From the NCBI GenBank assembly GCA_030549335.1, contig CM060195.1, positions 45,886,991-45,950,990 on the forward strand: DNA of 64,000 nucleotides. The letters are read 5' to 3'. Position numbers and translations under genes: made by a program. The stretch comes from Pontederia crassipes. Its lineage: Eukaryota; Streptophyta; Magnoliopsida; Commelinales; Pontederiaceae. A model generated the notes under the pieces. The model searched no databases, was not told the origin of the DNA, and worked only from the letters and a program-made list of their open reading frames with translations. This document shows positions 10,460 to 22,594 of this stretch, one piece after another. Every line of letters starts with the position of its first letter. Position 1 is the first letter of the stretch.

Positions 10460-11560
10460 GAAACCTAATTACGGCCGCAAACGGAGGTTCTTCAAACCAA
10501 TACAAATACCAAATATTAATATCGATCGAAAGAATTTATGACGATGTAAGAAACGGCACAAAATAAGTCTGAACTAATTTGCGGCCGTAAAGTTAATAAT
10601 CAGACATAATAAAAAATTATTTTCAGAGAAGAAATAAGATTGATCGGCCGTAGTACAAAAATAGATTTACGGCCGAAATTAAATTAGTAATCCAAGGCTC
10701 GTTCGTCCGTAAAAATCATAAAACAGTGTTGAAAGGGATTCAACGTGAAGGCGTAAAACTTGTTGGCTTATGTCCGAAACAACGTCGTAAAAATTAACAC
10801 AACGATGAATCATTTCGGCAATCAACTCCTCACATATAAAATCATAAGCGTAAAGAACTGAAGTTGACAACCTTTGATCGTAAAACAGAACAGGATTTCG
10901 GCCGAAATAAAAATCCAACGAAACGTCGACAAAATGACTCATTATGGCCGAGGAAGAGTATAATTCATATCGGCCGTAAATCAATGAGAATTAAGTCGAA
11001 CGTGATCGTTGATGGCCGAGAAAGAAAAAATCACAAATAAATTGGCCGAAAAGGTCGTAATATGGCGTAAAAACAAATGTTCAGAAATTTTTACGGCCGC
11101 AAAACCTCGGCCGTAAACAGAAAACATGAGATCATTCTCGGCCGTAAAGAAGATTAAATTGTCAATTAAGACGAGGACACATCGGCCGAGATGAAGTCAA
11201 CACGAAGCCGTAAAGAAAAATAGGGTTTCAGCCGAAATAATTTCGAATGAAACTTGAGAATATTACCCCACTCAAATGTCAAAAATTGAATCATTGCGGC
11301 CGAAATTGAATTGAGTCGATTTTTTATGGCCGTAAAACAACGAAATTAAATCAAATAGAACAAACTACTTTGGCCAAAACGAAATCAAATCCATGGCGTA
11401 AAACAACGTTCGGATAAAATTATGGCTGTAAAACAGAAGATTAAATTTAAATCGATATTGCGAGCCGTAAAACCAGTAAAGCCGACAAAAATCAATCTCG
11501 GTCGTAAAATCATAAGTTAACAGTAATCCAAAATTCCGTAAAGCATTAGCCAAAGTCAAC
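10460..11560. repeat. Dispersed CGGCCG motifs, both orientations (leader side)
   Basis: GGCCGTAAA, CGGCCGAAAT and decayed forms such as GTCGTAAAA recur about every 30-50 bp, here in both orientations, in otherwise AT-rich sequence. This is the part of the LARD-like element closest to the primer-binding site, where gag would lie in an autonomous relative. No gag frame is left. Confidence 0.8.
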
Positions 11561-11723
11561 AATTTTAATCTAAAATGTCGCGACCTTTATCTGCAAAAGA
11601 AAAGATGTCAGTTTATTCACAAAAAATAATTAAAATAATTAATACATATGCACAGAGAATTATTTACAATTTATTTACATCTCCTAATAATTCATAAAAA
11701 TCAGAAATTAATTAATAAAATAT

Positions 11724-11741
11724 TCCCCGGCAACGGCGCCA
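11724..11741 (-). other. Primer-binding site, tRNA-Asp
   Basis: On the minus strand TGGCGCCGTTGCCGGGGA is an exact complement of the 3' end of plant tRNA-Asp including CCA. It lies 6 nt inside the right LTR, so the right LTR is the 5' LTR. It starts minus-strand DNA synthesis. Confidence 0.93.
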
Positions 11742-11747
11742 AAAACT

Positions 11748-13535
11748 TGATGCGTTGAATTTGTAACAATAAAATTTGCTAGCAAGTGCACTAGTCGCTC
11801 AAGTAATATAGTAATAGGAGTAAGAGTGTCGAACCCACGAGGAATATTATTAATTCAATATCTAAATTTATAAATTAATAAGAGAGAAAAAAACATGGAT
11901 TTTGAAAATGAGTTTTAAAAGATAAAGAAAATAAGATAAAGATAAGATAATGGTGTTGAAGTTAGGCTTTAGGATGAAAATAGATTAGGATAAATATTTG
12001 AACCATAAAAGATAAATTTAATCTTTAAAGATGGATTATGAATTTTCTCAAGTTATTAATTTACAAGATTAACATCACAGAGTCCACAAACTGGTAATTC
12101 TGCTATTTAATCCGGTAAATCAAACTATCTTAAATTTAATCAAACCTAAAGTCCCACAAACTGGTATTCGTCAGATAAGATTAAAATTAAGATGCATTAA
12201 TATGAAAATCCTAAACTATTAATCACTCCACAAACTGGTTAGATTAACAGACCACATAAACTTGATTCTCCACACACTAGTTATCAAATTTATGTCAATT
12301 ATTAATTTCACATAAAATCAATTAATTTAATTAATGAATTCTGACATCAAATAATCCACAAACTGGTAAGTACTCAATTCAGAAATCTAAGTAATTAAAT
12401 TAAAAGCATTAAGCACAATTAACTAACTGATCAAAAAAGATTAAAACAAATAATATAGGGTCCAAATAGTTTCCCTTCAATAATAATCTCCTAACATGAA
12501 ATAAATAAAAATATGGAGTTCATCCTAGAAATTTTGGAGAGATAATAATAAAATAATAATAATTGGAAGAATTACACCCAAATAGATAAAAGTCGAAGCT
12601 TCGGATCACGGACAGATAGTCGGACAGCCTCTCGGACTTGATCAGGGTCGCGATCAACTTCCAGCCGTCGCACCTCTCTCCTTTTGGTCGTAGCCTGCAG
12701 AGCTCACGACTCGCCGTGGAAGAAACCTGAACTACAGAGCACACATTGAAATGACGGATTCTTCACGTATTTATAGGGTGCAGACGACCTTTAATTTGAT
12801 CTCGGCCGTAACATCGTACGGATGAATTTAAATTTACGAGATAAACTCGGCCAAAGATAAATCCTTTTATCATTACGCCTAAAGATAAATTATTTTTATC
12901 TTTACTCCCTTCGAATCTCGGCCGTAACAAAATTCTTTTATCATTACCCCCTCCATGTCTCGGCCAAAATGATATCTTTACTCCTTTTCATTACTCCCTT
13001 TGAATCTTGGCCAAAACAGAGAATTAAACCTCGTTACGCCCAAAAGATAAAATCCTTTTATCTTTACCCCTTCAAATCTTAGCCGTAACAAAGAAGATTC
13101 CATATCATTACCCCCTGGAAATCTCGGCCGTAAGGAACTCTTTTATCTTTACTCCTTTCGAATCTCGCCCAAAACGACTTGATCTTCATGCCATTACGCC
13201 CAAAGATAAAATCCTTTTATCTTTACCCCTTCAAATCTCACCCAAAACGGCTTGGGTGTAAAGCCAAATCTCGGCCAAAATGACTTGGGGGTAAAGCCAA
13301 ATCTCGACCATAATAAATTCTTTGAAATTCGGCCGTGTTTTGAATTTTCCTGCAAAATAATTATTCAAATTTAATTAATTCATCCACAATTAAAATATTC
13401 AGAGAATTAATAATTAAAATTAATAAATCCGGAATTACGATTAAAAGTGACTAAAAAATGATGCATGCCATGAACAAATTACAGAAAAATTAACTAAAAT
13501 AATAATCTAAAATATGTTATATTTTGCATGCATCA
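11748..13535 (-). repeat. Right LTR of the LARD-like element (5' LTR by orientation)
   Basis: The same 1788 bp as the left LTR, with TG...CA ends. The minus-strand TATA box is at 12768-12778 (CCTATAAATAC). U3 with the CTCGGCC array lies at about 12785-13340. It is flanked on the outside by the CACAT duplication. Confidence 0.93.
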
Positions 13536-13540
13536 CACAT

Positions 13541-15030
13541 TCTTCGCATCAAGATTGTTCACATGTTCATAACTAAAGTCTTAAAATGAGATATTCTCCA
13601 TAACTAATAATCTAATACACATTATGCATCTTGATAGTTGATTCCAAGCAGGAGGAGGGGATCACAAAGGACCTCAAGACTTGAGCAATCGCCAATCTGA
13701 AACAATCTGAAATGGCACATTAATGATGATATCACAGAGTTAGGACCTCATAAACTTTATTTGCTATGCACTAAGTTGAAGATGTATTGCAGAATGCATA
13801 ATGGGAGATAGGCAAATGTATAATACAATGAAATATAAGCTCCAAAAGGTAGAGAGACAGATGTATTGCAGAATGCATAATACAGTGAAATATATTGCAA
13901 AATGCAGAATGGCAGACAGGCAAACATGCAAATGTATAATACATATATGCTCCAAAAGATCCTTAGTGGTTGGCTTTTCTTTCTTTCTGTCATGTGTGAT
14001 GTGTCCTAATGATGGAAGGAATAAGTGCATGAACAAATATATATTTATTCAACTAGACAACCAACACAAGATTAATCATAATCAAGAGGGGCCAAGTCCT
14101 CTTCAAGGGCATTGCTAGAACACAGATTTAGCATCTCGTCCCAAAAAAGGGTGAAAAATCTCTAATCAACTAGACACAGATGACATTTAAGGTCATTAGA
14201 TGTCTTGAATCCAATCAATTTCACCTTCACTTCACATAATATGGAGGAATAAATTTGATGATTTCGTGATGTGGCACTTCAGTTCCCTGGACAGAAGAAC
14301 CCTCGATGGAGGAATATCAGTGAACAGAGGACAATATATAGTTAGTTATAGAAGTATTTCAATACTAGAACAATGTCAAAAGATGCTAATGGGGAAACTG
14401 TAAGACTAAGACATGACTCATGAGAAGAATTTGCTGCTACAGAAACATGGAAGGAGAAAGCTATAGAGCATTGTTTACAATGTAAGAATGTACAGAACAC
14501 ACACACACACATATATATTATTGTAATGAAATTATGCAAGGAGAAAGCTAATGTGGACATATATATTATTGTTGTTATGCACTAAGTTTTCATTGATAAA
14601 GATAAATAATCTGATATGTGAGACTCAGAGAACACTAACTTTGAGAAGGGAAATAGCTTCCTTTGTGGCACTTTTCTCATGTTCTAGAAAGAGAAAAAGA
14701 AGCATGGATCATTAGAAATTGACTCATGTGTATAATCACAGCATTACAAAAACATAGAAAAGGTCAATAGAAATATAACAATATTACCAAAAAAGATAGA
14801 AAGATAAACCTAGAAAAGGTCAAAGTTCACATACTCACAATTGAGAGAGTTAATTGTCTGTTATCATTTGATCCAATTCCAATGATGAACTTGAGGGCCC
14901 AACTTGGGTGCTACCGGTTGCTTCTGCATAAGTGTCAATCAAAATGCCATAATTAATAACATAATTGACATATAAATAAATTAAAGAGTTACATAATACG
15001 TAAATAGATTAATATAACTTTAACCTATAA
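13541..15030. other. hAT 3' non-coding region
   Basis: This is hAT body sequence between the LARD-like insertion and the end of the transposase. No further gene is supported. It includes a short tandem repeat (see 13783-13962) and an AC/AT microsatellite at about 14500-14520. Open frames here reach about 105 codons but resemble nothing and overlap the repeat. Confidence 0.6.
13783..13962. repeat. Tandem repeat with TGTATTGCAGAATGCATAAT units
   Basis: Two main copies of about 80-100 bp begin with TGTATTGCAGAATGCATAAT (13783 and 13861). Each ends in CAAATGTATAATACA.. and GCTCCAAAAG. A partial third start (TATTGCAAAATGCAGAATG) lies inside the second copy. Confidence 0.75.
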
Positions 15031-15033
15031 TTA

Positions 15034-17054
15034 TATTGTTTGTGAGCTCGAATTGATCAAAATCTTCTTCAACTTTAAAACATAGTGATGATAACTTAAC
15101 TTTGTGCGCACGAGAGCTTCTGCCATTTTTTGCGATAGAGAACTCCTAAAGAAATCAAGAATGCATCCTCCAGTGCTGAAGACAGACTCCGAAGGAACTA
15201 TAGAAATTGGAATGACCAAAACATCATATGCTATTAGAGAGAGAACTCTATACTTTGTGGAATTGACCTTTCACCAATTTAGGATATCAAAGTTCTCTTC
15301 ACCCTCACAAGGTTCCATCAAATATCTTTCAATTTCAGATTTGTTATCGATATTCTTTTTTTTCTTTTAAAGTATACTCTATTGATGAATCCTTGCTGTC
15401 TTCTCATCAACATTTACATTTTCAACCCCATTTATAGAACTTGTATTCTCCACTCGAGAAGTGGAGTCATTACTGACATCATGTGCATAATAGTCATACA
15501 TACGAAATATTTTATCTTGAATCTTTGTAACAACCCTACTAGCTATAGCTGAATCATAAAGATTTGTATAGTTCCATTCAACATAGCCAAGTTTATATCT
15601 AGGATCTAATACAACAATAATAAGTATCAATGGATTAATATTTTCAGGTTTTTCTCAATACTTATCGTATTTAGATCTCATATCGCAAGCCATCTTTTGC
15701 AAGTATGTATCATGACCATTACTCCATTTTGCAATTTGAGATTGAACAGATAAAATCTCACAAAAGCAAGCACAAGATGTCACAAATGAAGAGCCAAATA
15801 AGTTGCATGTTGCATCATAAAATATTTTTAAAAACATCACAAAATTTCGAGCAGTATCCCAATCTTCAGTTGTTGGTGGCACACAATCGTTGCCTTTGAA
15901 ATGTAATTGGTATTCCCTATCTTCTTCATCCAACATCTCAAATACTTTTTGAAATTTTTCAGCTCGTTCCAACATTAAGTAGGTTGAATTCCAGCGAGTT
16001 GGAACATCCATAATAACACTATATTGGCTGGTAATTTTCTCCTCTTGTATATATCTTTTGAATTTTCCAAATCATGCTAGAGACGATCGCACATAGCGAA
16101 CAGCCTCACGAATTGATACAATCACTGATTTCATATCATGCAAACCATCTTTGACCACAAGATTTAGTGTATGCGCACAACATCTGATGTGAATAAAATC
16201 ACCGTTACAAATTAAACCTTTCCAACTATTTAATCTCTTTTCAAATGACCAATAACTTTATCATTGGTCGAAGCATTATCAACGGTGATGGTGAAAACTT
16301 TTTCAATCTCCCATGCTAATAAACACTTTTCAACAACTTTAGCAATGTCCTCGCCCTTATGACCTTCAATTGGACAAAGATTAAAAACTATTTTATGTAA
16401 AATCCAATCTTCATCAATAAAGTGTGCTGTGAGACACATATAATATAATTTCAAATACATGAAGAGGACTTCTTAAATAATGCTTTGAGTTTATCCATTT
16501 CATCAAGATATAATTGATAACAATCTCTTGCGATAGTAAATATTGATGGAATAATAAATCTAGGTTCCAAGCATTTTGAATACTTACGAAAACTAGCACC
16601 TTCTACAACTCTAAATGCTTGCTCATCGCATATCACAAACTCAGTCAAGGCCCTTCTACTATCCTCATAGTTATATGAATGAGGGGCTAATGGCTTTGCT
16701 GCTCCTTGTAAGTTTTGTGCCAATATCTTCTGTCCCTACTTCACTTCTATGAGGGAACTTCTTGCATCTTTTTAAATGCTTAAATAAACCAATAGTCTCA
16801 TGCTTATTAGGGTCTGCAATAAAATCATTTTTACAATATTTGCATCTTGCTCTACCTTCATGATCTGAAGTAAACTTTTCAAAATGATCTCAAGCTTCAG
16901 ATTTGTTTTTACTAGGCTTCCTCTTGACTAATTCTATTTGAATGGAAGTATCATTAGCATCTCCAACAGGGTTTGGATTAAATTGTGCAGACTCGATGAT
17001 GACATTATTCGAAGTAGGATTAGATCCAATACCAGTCATTGCGTTATCATCCAT
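15034..17054 (-). pseudogene. Decayed hAT transposase (BED finger, RNase H-like core, dimerisation domain)
   Basis: The protein would cut and paste the surrounding hAT element. From the minus-strand ATG at 17054 come a BED zinc finger (FEKFTSDHEGRARCKYCKN, then HETIGLFKHLKRC), the core (PIEGHKGEDIAKVVEKCL, TVDNASTND), the CCAHTLNLVV segment, PTRWNSTYLMLERA, LDPRYKLGYVEW, and the C-terminal hAT dimerisation motif SESVFSTGGCILDFFRSSLS. Damage: TGA replaces the conserved Trp just before DHFEKF; a frameshift occurs near 16725; about 40 codons are missing or scrambled near 16450; stops lie near 16075 and 15657; and another frame change precedes the dimerisation domain. The layout matches the plant RICESLEEPER/DAYSLEEPER-like group. 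It cannot make a working enzyme. Confidence 0.92.
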
Positions 17055-17316
17055 TCATAAAGTTTGTACACTGACTTTGACAAAAAAATCAAACGTTAAA
17101 TACAATCAACAACTTTACACTAGTAAATGTATTACATAGAGCTATCAGCTAGTAAACTGGTAAACTTACATTTTTAGAAAATGTATTACATAGAGCTAGT
17201 AAACTTATATAGATCTACTTTTAGGCATCACAAGTGAATAATCAAGAAAAACATGTGAGGATATTAAATAAGTAGTAAGTACAAAATGGACCTCTAACTA
17301 ATAGAGCTCGAGCAGT

Positions 17317-18649
17317 TGACAATTCTCCCGCAAGTATACGGAGTCAATGTCGTAGTATATAAAATATCGTCCCACAGGGAAGAGTTCAAGTATTAGAATT
17401 ATACGATTCTAATTGATATCTAAACGGTCAAAAATATGTGAAATAATAATAAAAACTAAATAAAAGTGAAATGATGAAATGAATGCAGAAAACGACGAGA
17501 AAGAACGAGAATTGATTATGAGAAATAAATGAGAATAAAAGTTCTCGGATTTTGAATCCACTTAGGGTATTGATCATAGGGAATTTAGAGATAATAAAAT
17601 TATTCTACTTAATCTTCAAAAGGCATGCATCTCCTTTTCAGGCAAATACAATTCTAATTAAAATAATAAACGCCTACTTTCGTGATCATTTAAATTATTT
17701 AAATTGCATTATAAACCAAGATTTATAAGTAAAATGATTATCCTTATTTTCAAGAAACAATGCATTTCATGTCATTCATTTGAACTAATCTTGATGAAAT
17801 ACTTTCGTAATCAGGAAAATCTTCGGTCGCTTAACTAGATGACCAATCTAATGTAAGCATTACATGAACTACATGAAAGACAAAGAACACATCAGATTCA
17901 ATAAAAATATTCCCTAAAGATCAACCATAGGTTTCATCAAACCCGAGAAAAGAAATTTAGCCACGCATAGAGAAAGAAATCATCGTCGAAACGTAAAAGT
18001 TCATAAAAAGATAATGAGATTAAGGCTAAGAAAGGTACATAAATGCAGAAAGAAATAAACGATCGTCTCAGCCGTCTTGATCTCCTCCAAAACAAGGTTT
18101 GGACCCCTATTTTTATCTTCACAAATCCCTTTTATAGTCCTCCCAAATTAGGATTACAAAAAGGCCTAAAATACCCAAAATATTAGCCCAATACGGCCAA
18201 AATGGGTCCAAACGGCCTAAGGTGAAGCGTTACGATCTGTTGGATCAAGCCGTATTGATTCTGAAGCGCGATACGGTCTAAAGGACTTTAATACGGGCAA
18301 ACTGGCTTAAACACGACCTGCCCGTATTTTCTGATGCGTGAACAATATGACCTGATTGGCTTTAATACGGGCAAGATGGCAAAAATACGGTCAGTCCGTA
18401 TTTTCCACTGCGAGCTCAAATGACCTGAAGGGCTTTAATACTGGCTGAAAAGCTTTAATACTGACTGCCCGTATTGAGTCTCTATACATGTGTTTTTGCC
18501 AAACTTTTGCCAGATTTTTATGGTTCCTGAAACAAATCAAATAATAATGTAGATTCCGAAATCTTTGATGATTAAAGATGAAATAATATAAAACACATTA
18601 ATCTTAACAATAATTATATTAAAATAATTGAATAACTTCACGATTATCA
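17317..18649 (-). repeat. Left LTR of the gag-protease element (3' LTR by orientation)
   Basis: TG...CA ends (TGACAATTCTCC to GATTATCA). The minus-strand TATA box CTATAAAAGGG is at 18127-18137. Upstream of it in U3 (18190-18480) AATACGGGC / GCCCGTATT and ATACGG(C/T)C recur about fifteen times. Compared with the right LTR it lacks a few bases and has scattered substitutions. Confidence 0.93.
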
Positions 18650-18663
18650 ACTCCTCCAAACCT
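18650..18663 (-). other. 3' polypurine tract of the gag-protease element
   Basis: AGGTTTGGAGGAGT on the minus strand, immediately before the LTR and preceded by a TTAAGGACAAGAAAAG block. It occupies the same position and has the same wording as in the LARD-like element. Confidence 0.82.
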
Positions 18664-20085
18664 ATTTCTTTTCTTGTCCTTAAGCAACAATTAGGAACTT
18701 AGGGTCAACAAAAAAAAATCTTCAGATTTTTCTGACCACATTATAGATAACATTATATCTCCCTAGCCCTCAGACTTCTCTACTTGAACATTATTTACGC
18801 ATTAAAGACTTGTTAAACTCTTGACTTGGAACCACTGAAGCATGTGCTCTATGGACGTCAAATAAGATCGTCCTGCAGACTGACTTTTCACATAACTACC
18901 TCTTAAGACTTTGCACTAACCCCCAACTTATATTAGCACTCAAAGTTGATCTGCACATGTAGAGGACAATTACCTGTCCTTGGGTTCAACTAACCCTCTT
19001 TTCATTTAGCCATATTTGCCACATCTTTTCTTTTGTAATTTAGGGAATTGAAATTAAAAAGAAGACTTCCACTGAGCACGAGCCTCGCTTTTCTTCCGAG
19101 AATACTTGGCTTGGGTGCTAGCGGTGCCATAAGTGGCATACTCATATTTTCCTCAAGTGAGGGGACAGAGGAGTAGTTATTTATAGAGAAGATAAGTTGC
19201 CCATGATTTTCCTCACCCTATTTTTTTATTGTTTTTTTATATGCTTGGGCGAGGCACTTGGGACCTTTATTAAATAAAGAATAAAAAACATTTCCCAACT
19301 TACTTGAGAAGAGAAGTATAATTATGAGGCATGTATTAAGTAAAATTGAGCATCATATAAGTGGGTGCAAATGTAAGATCCCAGACGAAGTTATGTGCAA
19401 GGTCAGACTACATGTCACTCGCTTTGGTTCCAAGTTAAAGTCATTTATGTTTTTATGTTCTTCTTCAGGAATGTTCAAAATAAATCAGTCATGAGGATTA
19501 GAGGATCAAGACTGTCATGTATAATGTTTCCTAATTCATACTTGATGACATGCATTATTCTTTGGCGATATGAAAAATGCATATTTAAAACCTGCCAACA
19601 ACATTGATTAAAAGATAAGGGTTCACACATGACAGCTGGTTTGACCCGACACATGCGAAAGTAAATACTTAACGACACAACTAAACTCACTACTGACCAG
19701 TAGACACTCATAACAACACATCGACTCATGCTAACATTAGCTAACCTCCTTTTCCCCCAAACCTGAAATAAACATTGTCCTCAATGTTTTTGACATGTCA
19801 AAACATAAAATTAGGATTGAGATAAAGAAAGCTCACATGCCATGTGGTGGAGGTGGGAACGCCGACCAATCACTATGCTCAATGTGTTAGTCATTAAACT
19901 TATAAATCTTGGTCCAATCGTCTCCTAGCATGTCGATATCCTACAATGAGCACACATATGTTGATGAGCGGATATTTATTCCAAAAGCACAATTCAAAGA
20001 ACAAAATGATAAGAGAAAAATCTTGAGTTGCCTCCCAAGAAGCGCCTCTATTTAACGTCGTTGGCCCGACGTATTGAAGGATCAT
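18664..20085 (-). other. Post-pol tail of the gag-protease element, with a second polypurine-like tract
   Basis: On the minus strand, just after the protease remnant, the sequence shows the GGCGCTTCTTGGGAGGCAAC block (about 20028-20047). In plant Athila/Tat elements this kind of block follows the end of pol, so pol has been deleted between it and the protease. AGGTTTGGGGGAAAA at 19750-19764 is a second polypurine-like tract about 1.1 kb inside the 3' one, next to ATTGAGGACAAT. No protein of more than about 85 codons is convincing here. Confidence 0.7.
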
Positions 20086-20342
20086 CCAGGTGATGGATCA
20101 GGAAGTTTTGGTGGTTTCCTCCTTTCAAATTCATCAACCAATAAGTGTGGCTTCAATTTTTTGACTGTCTTTAATAATCTCATAGCGTGATTAGGGTGAA
20201 CTCCTAATGTGGCACTCAATTCATGCAATTCTTTACATCCGACTTCAATTGAGTTCAACAATAGGTGTTCGAATGTGTTCTTCTGCAATATGTCTTGCAA
20301 CACTTTTTGCTCCTTCTCATCAATGTAGTCTACAAAGAAAAC
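20082..20342 (-). pseudogene. Short polyprotein remnant downstream of protease
   Basis: In a frame of its own after the stop at the end of the protease, the minus strand reads VDYIDEKEQKVLQDILQKN and a Leu/His-rich stretch ending KLPDPSPG and a stop. In complete relatives an acidic linker of this kind joins protease to reverse transcriptase. Here it runs into post-pol sequence, which marks the deletion junction at roughly 20085. The start is not defined by an ATG next to the protease. Confidence 0.6.
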
Positions 20343-21370
20343 TTAATTAGCAAGGGTTCGAAATTTGGGAGATTGTGAAAGGTCAAACTCCACTTTTTCT
20401 TCTCCAATGTTGAAGGTCAACTTTCCATTCTTGACATCAACGAGGGCACTAGCAGTGGCCAAAAATGATCTTCCCAAGATTATGGGTATTTCTCCATCCT
20501 CCTCTATGTCCAAGACAATGAAGTCTACTGGTATAAAGAATTTATTCACCTTCAGCAGTACATTTTCTACAACTCCCATTGGATAGGTAATTGAACGATC
20601 AGCCAATTGTAGTGAGATAGTAGTAGGCTTCAATTCGTATAATCCTAATCTCTTGTAAATAGAAAGGGGCATCAGAGATACACTTGCACCTAAATCACAC
20701 AAAGCTTTGTCAATATTCAGATGACCAATAGTACAAGAGATTGAGAAGCTACTCGGATCCCTCAGCTTTGGTGACAACTTTCTTTGTATCATTGCACTAC
20801 ACTCCTCTGCCAAAGAAATGGTTTCATATTCCTCAAGAGCCCTCTTTTTTGACATAATCTCCCTAAAAAACTTTGCATATGTAGGAATCTGAGCAATGAC
20901 ATCTGCAAAAGGAATATTTATATGCAGTTGTTTAAATAATTTTACAAACTTTTCAAATTGTTGATCCATCTTGGGCTTTTGGAGCCTTTGAGGGAATGGA
21001 ATTGGTGGCACATATGGTGGCGAAGGCTTGTAAGGAGGCTCTAGTGGCTCTGTAGTGTTGTCATCCACAACTTGCTTTCCTTTGTCTATAGTTTTCTTCA
21101 AAAGTGGCTCTAATGCTTTGCCATTACTCAATTCCATTGCATTGCAATGCTCACGAGGGTTCACCTGAGTCTTGCTCGGAAGGCTATCCTCTTCTCTGGA
21201 ATTCATGGAGTTAGCTATTTGCCCCACTTGATACTCCAAGTTCCTATTCGATGTGATTAGTTGCTCCATTCCTTTCTCAATCTTTTCAAATCTTTCATTT
21301 GTTGCATTCGCCAATTTTTCAATTGCAAGCTCCCAAGATTGTTTCTTTTCCACCTGAGGTTGTGGGGGTG
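20343..21370 (-). pseudogene. Gag C-terminal linker and retropepsin protease
   Basis: This frame begins to make sense near PQPQVEKKQSWELAIEKLAN, followed by a coiled-coil-like stretch (FEKIEKGMEQL), a Pro-rich linker (PYVPPIPFPQRL) and a retropepsin-like domain with the active-site segment ALCDLGASVSLMP and the later IPIILGRSFLATA motif. It ends at a stop at 20343-20345. DLGAS in place of the textbook DTGA/DSGA is normal in Athila/Tat-type elements. The open frame extends upstream to 21608, but that part overlaps gag in the wrong frame and is not real coding. Confidence 0.85.
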
Positions 21371-22527
21371 GGTGGTTGTTGATATGGTGGTTGGTATGGA
21401 GTCTGATAGTGTGGCCGAGGTGAAATACCTGAAAGTGATGGCCTTGCTTGCTGAGATGGCCCGGTTTGATTTCCCCAAGAGAAATTGGGATGATTCCTCC
21501 ATCCTGAATTATATGTAGTGGCATATGGATTGTTTTCCGTGTTTGTATTTGCCATGACATTGGCTTGTTCATGATGCATGCAATCCAGGGTGTTGTGACA
21601 TCCTCCATAATTGTTACAAATAGGTTGTGATGTATTCATAGTTGCCACCAACTGTACTAGAGAATTCACCTTAGTACTCAATTCTCTGTATCCTTCGTGG
21701 TCTCTAACAGATGCGGCTCTTGATGGTCCTTCTTCATAATAGTCTTCATCATTCATAGCCAACTGATCCAACAAATTACAAGCTTGTGAGTAAGGAAGGT
21801 TCATGATGGAACTACCTGCCGCTGCTGAATCAATGTTAAATTTCAAACTGGCAGAGAGACGATTGTGGAAGGTCTCTATCAGGAGCCAAGCAGGTACTGC
21901 ATGATGTGAGCACTGCCTCTGTAATTTCTTGAATCTCTTCCATGCATTGCCTAGTGATTCATTTTCTTTTTGCTTGAAACAAGTGATTTCATTCCTCAGT
22001 TTGATAAATTTTCCTGGAGAAAAGAATCTCTTCATAAAAGCTTGAAATAGCTCATCCCATGTGTTGAAGGCTCCAGGAGGTTGAGAGTCCAACCAGTCTT
22101 GTGCCGCATCCCTAAGAGAGAATGGAAAAAGTTTCATCTTGATGGCATCTTCTTCAACCCCATTCATCTTGATGGTGGCACACATTTGCAAGAAGCGATT
22201 AATGTGTGATAGAGGATCGTCATTGCGTTCCCCTCTAAACTGATTCAATTGCACCATTTGAATGAGCTCAAACTTCAATTCAAAATTATTTGCAGCAATC
22301 CTAGGGCCCACAATACTCGGGGTGGTGTCTCTATAAGACCTTCGGTCTAGGTCCTTCATAGGAGGTTCAACTTCCTCTATCTGCTATTGTTGTTGACCTT
22401 CTTCCATGTTCGGTATTTTATTTTGATTGTTGGTCATTTGTTGTTCTCTTCTTGCTCTTCGATTTGCTCGGCACTGTCTTTCAATTTCAGGAATATACGA
22501 TTCAAGTGCTCTATTTATGTGGTGCAT
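21319..22527 (-). pseudogene. Gag polyprotein (Athila/Tat-like), with two breaks
   Basis: Gag would form the virus-like particle. The likely original start is the ATG at 22527 (MHHINRALESYIPEIERQ), 68 nt inside the primer site. An in-frame TAG at 22384-22386 follows 47 codons later, after which the frame is open from 22359. The capsid-like core has FSLRDAAQDWLDSQPPGAF, the W..L...F..RFFSP segment, and ITCFKQKENESLGNAWKRF. A zinc-knuckle-like motif, CNNYGGCHNTLDC, has Tyr where the second Cys would be expected. Near 21360-21370, at a C-rich run, the frame shifts and downstream coding moves to the protease frame. By these breaks it cannot make full Gag-Pro. Confidence 0.88.
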
Positions 22528-22594
22528 ACACAAAAAGAAAAGAAATTTTTGTCTAGATTAACAAATAAAATCAAAATTCTAATGTTGACGCTCT

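Larger units (their letters stand above)
5819..13535 (-). mobile_element. LARD-like non-autonomous LTR retrotransposon
   Basis: Two direct repeats of 1788 bp each bound a 4141-bp internal region. A perfect 5-bp duplication, CACAT (5814-5818 and 13536-13540), flanks the element. A perfect 18-base tRNA-Asp primer site on the minus strand (11724-11741) and a G-rich polypurine tract beside the left LTR (7607-7621) fix the orientation as minus. No gag, protease, reverse transcriptase or integrase can be recognised inside. That fits a large retrotransposon derivative mobilised by an autonomous gypsy-class partner. The tRNA-Asp site and the GGGGGAGTTTGATG tract/LTR junction suggest an Athila/Tat-type partner. 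The LTRs differ at only a couple of dozen places by eye, so the insertion is fairly young. Confidence 0.93.

Noticed and set aside
15104-15370. 88-codon plus-strand frame
   Set aside because: Antisense of the hAT dimerisation domain, which is clearly readable on the minus strand.
21319-21608. Upstream part of the 421-codon frame containing the protease
   Set aside because: Over this stretch the gag frame (with GNQTGPSQQ-type sequence) is the meaningful one. The His/Pro-rich translation is a shadow until about 21370.
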